From Polychytrium aggregatum (taxonomy: Eukaryota > Chytridiomycota > Chytridiomycetes > Polychytriales), in NCBI RefSeq assembly GCF_025602895.1, contig NW_026516238.1, positions 186,001 through 250,000 of the forward strand: a stretch of 64,000 nt of DNA. The letters are read 5' to 3'. A program made the translations under genes and the position numbers. Of this stretch, positions 60,001 to 64,000 are shown one piece after another. The notes below the pieces were generated by a model that was not told where the DNA came from, did not search any database, and worked only from the letters and a program-made list of their open reading frames with translations. Each line of letters opens with the position of its first letter. The first letter of the stretch is position 1.

Positions 60001-61844
60001 TCCAGACTCGTCCAAGATCTGTTCAACCTCGTTGGATTCCGGCTCAAGGACCTGGAAATGTGCCGAGATTCCCAGAATGGTAACAAAAGGTGGGTAAATT
60101 CACAGCCAGAGATTAATGCGATGGCAATGGCTGATTCGATCGGGCTTCTTGGGCGCCGTTGATGATTTGGCCAAAGCAGGGCCTCGCAGTGGCGTAAGCC
60201 AAACTTGACGACACAGGAGCGCTTGAAGCACAAGTACCATACAGCAATGGACAAGGCCAACTGCCTGGCGACCCTTACCGAGGACGACTTTCGGATCTTG
60301 CGAGAGACTGAGAACGAGGTAAGAAGCCAAGTAGAGAGACCTAGGCCTGGGTTTGCACTCATGTTCGGATGTGTGTCGGTCGCTGCGAAGAAGCAGTACG
60401 GGGGAGCTTCTATGGAGCTTTGGGGGGGGGTGTATTTTATCTGCATGGGGTGACGGAAAATGCCTCTCAGTTTTATCGCAGCGGCAGCTTCGAGCGCCTG
60501 TTTCCGTCGTCAGAATCACAGAAGTATCACCAATACCTGCACTCGCTGCACTACTACGACCGCCTGCTCCACCAATGGATCACGAGCTCGCAGCTCGATC
60601 CAGCCACAAACTTGATGATCCTTCGCAAGCTGCCGCTGCCGCCGCTCTCGTATCCATCTGTCAAAGACCAACTTCTGGAGGTCGACATGGCTGGCATGAT
60701 GCAACGTGCTCTCCGCACCAAGAAGCAAACCACTTCCTCGCGTGTCCCCGTCGAAAGCCCTGTGAAGATGACAAAGTTCTCACCGCCGCTGCCGGTCCGC
60801 GGTCCCAAGGCGGTTGGCATTGGCTCCAAAGCAAGCCTCAGCCAGCAGTCTTCGTTCTCGAGCTTGAGCACGTCTTCGTCTTCAACATTGCTCAACTCGT
60901 CGATCTCGAGCCTTTCGGCATCATCGGCGACCTCGCTCAGCTCAACTCCCCTCTCGAGCAGCCAGTATTTGAGGGGCGTACTGAAGAAAACACGAGCCCA
61001 GTCCAAGTTGCGAGCCAGCCAATCGATGCTCAGGGAAAGCACCGAACCCGCCAAGCGCATCAGTCAGAACAAGTATCAGACAAAGGCAGCCGACTCCGTG
61101 CCCCAGGATATCTCGATGAGGAGCGACGATCACGATGACTGCGATGGCCGAGATGGGCACAATCCCCATTATAACCATTATGACGGCAACTATTCGTCGC
61201 TGTGTACGTACGAGAGTGGCCTCAGCCTCGAGGAGCTGATACTTGCCGCACACCAAGCGCCGGATCCCTCCGAGCCCGAAATTGCACTTTCGGACATGGT
61301 TTCGCTGAGCCTGCGAGACTGTCTCAGCGAATCAACACGGGACGACTCTCCAGCCGAGCCAGCAGCACTCCGGGATGCTTCGCTGAGTCTCGATGACCTG
61401 TCATGCTCCAAGCCCATGTTGTCGGTGCCGAGTCGACTGGCTCCAAACGGCAACTTGCTCAAGGCCAGGGAGGCGAGCCAAGCTCGCACCGACATTGAGT
61501 CGATCCCGACCACCGATCCGTACACCAAATCATCGCACCTCGACCTCTTTGTGGCTCCGAGCGTTCTTCGTATTGCCAGCAGCACCAAGGTGCAGCACAG
61601 TCTTGCGACAGCGACAAGCTTTCCTGCCTGGTCGGCGGGCAGGATGGTCGTTGGTCGGTCCGTCAATCCGCATCCCCTGAGACCCGAAGCACCACCACCG
61701 CCTCCACCGTCGATGCTGAGCGGGACTCGGCAGTTTCGCCGGATTGGCGCCAAGGAGAAACTGAGCGGGGCTCGTCGGTCGAAGAGAGACCGAAGCTCGA
61801 TCGTGGACATTCCAAGCTTTCCGTCAACTCTGCAGTTTGAATAG
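57044..61844 (+). CDS. Tubulin tyrosine ligase-like glutamylase (TTLL4-like)
   Basis: Adds glutamates to tubulin tails, as on flagellar microtubules. Eleven exons in phase: 57044-57746, 57838-57912, 58130-58242, 58357-58446, 58607-58785, 58929-59057, 59149-59310, 59500-59646, 59883-60089, 60180-60318, 60471-61844; 1105 residues. The N-terminal 200 residues are disordered and acidic (SCSDFDDDEESYSDEE). The TTL domain runs from about 215: NVLYFPKADET, SKYTPRVVRNILRHTGFKLV, HFPMTFEIGRKDKL, ETFILPQ, then the ATP-grasp core WIIKPPASARGNGIRLV, KKFDLRIYVLITSFEPLRLY, KFIHLTNYSVNKKN, ELLGFDVLLDMNLRPWLMEV and NISPSLKASCPLD, with the metal-binding Asp-Glu-Asn set intact. The last exon is a Ser-rich tail of about 400 residues. 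TTLL4 and TTLL5 are hard to separate by eye. Confidence 0.93.
59322..59418. repeat. (CTGCCTGT)n repeat in TTLL intron 7
   Basis: About twelve 8 bp units directly after the GTAAAT donor of intron 7. It occupies half of that 189 bp intron. Confidence 0.96.
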
Positions 61845-62168
61845 CTGAACACGCATTGGGTTCTGGAGCCGCTTTGTGATGATGAATGAATGAATCGACG
61901 GTACAGTCCGATCGCGGCTCTTGGGACTCGCAAGTGCATACGAGTTGGTTCCCACATGGCGCAGATATTCGGGCAATGCTGGTCAGTGGCAACGGCTCGG
62001 TTCATCGTCACTGCCGCCGTTTCCACGGCCCATGTCACGGACCCTCTGCGATAATGCCACAGAAAGCCATGATCGCGGATGGAATGGATGCACCATGTGT
62101 GTATTTTCGAGTGTGCATCCGGGACTCCGAAAGTAGCAGCATCTGGCTTCGGAGGAGAGCACTCCGCT
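61845..62168. other. Gap between convergent TTLL and permease genes
   Basis: A 324 bp gap holding both 3' UTRs. More than half of it (61981 onward) is copy 2 of the 200 bp inverted repeat. Open frames here are shadows of the repeat. Confidence 0.6.
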
Positions 62169-62180
62169 TCAATTTGCGGG
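61981..62180 (-). repeat. 200 bp dispersed repeat, copy 2 (inverted)
   Basis: On the minus strand it matches 56619-56818 from CCCGCAAATTGA onward. The last codons of the permease (Pro-Ala-Asn-stop, 62180-62169) fall inside its left end, so copy 2 supplies the stop codon and the 3' UTR of that gene. Confidence 0.93.
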
Positions 62181-64000
62181 CTCTGCCTCATGCTCATCAA
62201 TAACAAGCGGCTCATGGCTGTCGGAGGAATTGCTATTGGACTGCGAGTTTTCGTTCACTTTCTCCGGCACCAGAGGATACCGATTTCTCGAGTTCCAAAT
62301 GCCATAGGGGAAGTAAACCCCGAGCAAGCCAATAAGCAGCCATATGATCACCCTGAGAGTGATTGCAATGTTTCCGCCCATCCAGATCAGGGCAGCCGAT
62401 GTCGTTGCGCTGAGCAAGGGAACCAGGTTGCCTCCAATCCAGAATCCTCCAGGGATCTGGAATCGCCGCTCTCGCTCGGGCTGGCGCCAGCGCAGAATCC
62501 ATACCGAGAGCGACACCAGTATAAATGCAAGCAGGGTGCCGACCGAGGTCAGATCGGCCAGTAAGCCCACCGGGAATACCGAGCCAAGGACAGCACAGAG
62601 CATCCCGCTCAAGATAACGGCAGGCAGCGGTGTCCGAGTGCGCGGGTGGATCTTGGCGAGAAACTCCGGCAGCAGGCCGTCCTGGGCCATCGTTTGGAAA
62701 ATGCGAGGCTGGCCGATCATGGCGACAAGCATCACCGAGGCGAGTCCAACGACAGCACCAAACTCGATGATGACGGGGACCAGGGCCGGTGCACCGACGA
62801 TGCGCATGGCGTTGGCTACGGGGGCATCCGTGGGGATCTGCTGGTACGGGAGGATGCCGGTCAAGACAACCGACACCGATATGTACAGAAGGGTGCAGAT
62901 CGAGAGCGAGCCTATGATGCCGATGGGCTGGAGCGATGGACGAGATGAGACAGCGAATCCAGAGCCGACTGCTCCAAGATCGACAATAGAGCACTCTATG
63001 CAAGCCTCGTCTCCGGATGCATTCCTCGATCGACTCACCACATCGCGCTTGGGAAATCGAGCCTCTTGTGCCGTCGCCGAGACGACGTCGAAGCCGAGAT
63101 ATGCGTAAAACACTTGAAGACTGGCCTTGAACATACCCGCCATGCCGTATGCTTCGGTAGTGGGGTCGTATGGTGGAATGAACGGGGTGTAGTTCGCCGG
63201 CTGGATATACGACAGGCCGGTGCCGATGAAGATGAGAATGCACACAAACTTGAGCACAACGATGATGTTCAGCGTCGTTGAGGACTGACGGATTCCCGCG
63301 GCCACCACCGACATGATCAACAGCGAGATTAAGGCAGCAGGGAGATTCACAATGGCATTCGCCTGCGAGCCGTCCGGAAGAACCACAACGACCGGATAGA
63401 ATCCAGGAACGGGGTTGTTGATCCACTGCACCGGGGCATTGACGAGGCGGGGATCAAAGATGTCGGATCGCCCGCTGGCATCATGCACAAACGAGACAAA
63501 GTAGTTGGACCAGGCCGAGGCTACAGCTGCAGCGCCAACGAGGTACTCGAGGATCAGGTCCCATCCGATGATCCAGGCGACGATCTCGCCCATAGTGCTG
63601 TATGTGTAAGTGTATGCCGAGCCCGAGAGCGGGATCATGGATGCGAGCTCGGCGTAGCAGATTGCGGCCAGGGCACAGACGAACCCTGTGGTGCAGCGAC
63701 AGAGCATCGCGCGGCACCGAGGCACATGCATCGGTGAAATGCAATGGACGATCAGTTTCGGCACAAGAGCCGGGGCGGGTCTCTGCAGTCAGGTACCAGA
63801 ACCGTGGGAACACGTCCACCGACCGATGCGGCGGTGCCAACCATGCATCAACGGACCACCAGCGCCCGAACGCAGCAGCTTGCCCACACGAACACTCACC
63901 CGAGATTAGAAACGAAATCACGATGCTCGGGCCCGCGAGATCGTGCGCGGCCCTGCCGGTGATGATGAAGATGCCGGCACCGATGATGCCGCCGACGCCG
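62169..64000 (-). CDS. APC-family amino acid permease (CAT-like), 5'-partial
   Basis: Multi-span amino acid transporter; the N-terminus lies beyond the right edge. Exon pieces: 64000-63901 (partial), 63685-63039, 62927-62169. The edge exon has VGGIIGAGIFIITGRAAHDL, the APC signature in span 1. Then CALAAICYAELASMIPLSGS and AYTYTYSTMGEIVAWIIGWD, LEYLVGAAAVASAWSNYF, a loop typical of cationic amino acid transporters, VFYAYLGFDVVSATAQEARF, and GQPRIFQTMAQDGLLPEFLA with KIHPRTRTPL, the conserved loop between spans 8 and 9. About 13 spans are expected in all, with a Ser/Asn/Glu-rich cytosolic tail. The intron 63038-62928 is 111 bp, open and a multiple of three, so unspliced mRNA would still code. 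The substrate is uncertain. Confidence 0.9.

Noticed and set aside
61190-62215. A 341-codon reverse open frame over the TTLL tail
   Set aside because: It is antisense to a supported terminal exon and then runs through the 200 bp repeat.
1-64000. tRNA and rRNA genes
   Set aside because: I looked for GGTTCGA-type T-arm boxes with a matching acceptor stem and found none that formed a cloverleaf; a tRNAscan run would settle it.

Overview
This window is nuclear DNA of a fungus, most likely a zoosporic (chytrid-type) one. Nearly every gene is cut by short GT-AG introns, intergenic DNA is GC-rich and full of micro- and minisatellites, and the gene set mixes fungal markers (cytochrome b2, PNS1, BUD13) with genes usually kept by flagellated or amoeboid cells (a TTLL tubulin glutamylase, ARL2BP/BART, an ELMO/CED-12 homologue, a periplasmic-binding-protein-type receptor). 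The species cannot be named from the sequence. Exon models were built by hand from splice signals, reading phase and remembered family consensus; no alignment was run.

Layout, left to right. 1-10 kb: a possible 3' gene end, a cyclin-Q-like gene (+), an unknown coiled-coil gene (-), the choline-transporter-like PNS1 (-) divergent from a six-exon cysteine synthase (+). 10-14.4 kb: splicing factor BUD13 (-), a decayed Fanzor/TnpB-like nuclease end (+), and cytochrome b2 L-lactate dehydrogenase (-). 14.4-20 kb: 3.3 kb of repeat-rich non-coding DNA, then a two-C2H2 zinc-finger transcription factor (+). 20-33 kb: a seven-exon mitochondrial carrier (-), two tandem DOMON plus cytochrome b561 genes (-) separated by about 2.5 kb of apparently non-coding DNA, and a small LIM protein (-).

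33-44 kb is the most unusual part. A roughly 6 kb, more than 20-exon receptor gene (ligand-binding domain, Cys-rich stalk, 8 or so membrane spans) is followed by a gene whose two large open frames splice in phase into one protein: an N-terminal helical region, a TKL-type pseudokinase whose HRD motif reads HGN, and Sel1 repeats. This order resembles MLKL-like cell-death effectors with added Sel1 repeats.

44-64 kb: a coiled-coil gene (+), a DHHC palmitoyltransferase (-), ARL2BP (+), ELMO (-), an intronless SET-domain methyltransferase (-), an eleven-exon TTLL4-like glutamylase (+), and an APC-family amino acid permease (-) that runs off the right edge. A 200 bp element occurs twice in inverted orientation (56.6 and 62.0 kb), nearly identical, and the permease stop codon lies inside one copy. 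Eukaryotic neighbours are not operonic, so adjacency says little about function except for the two DOMON-b561 paralogues.
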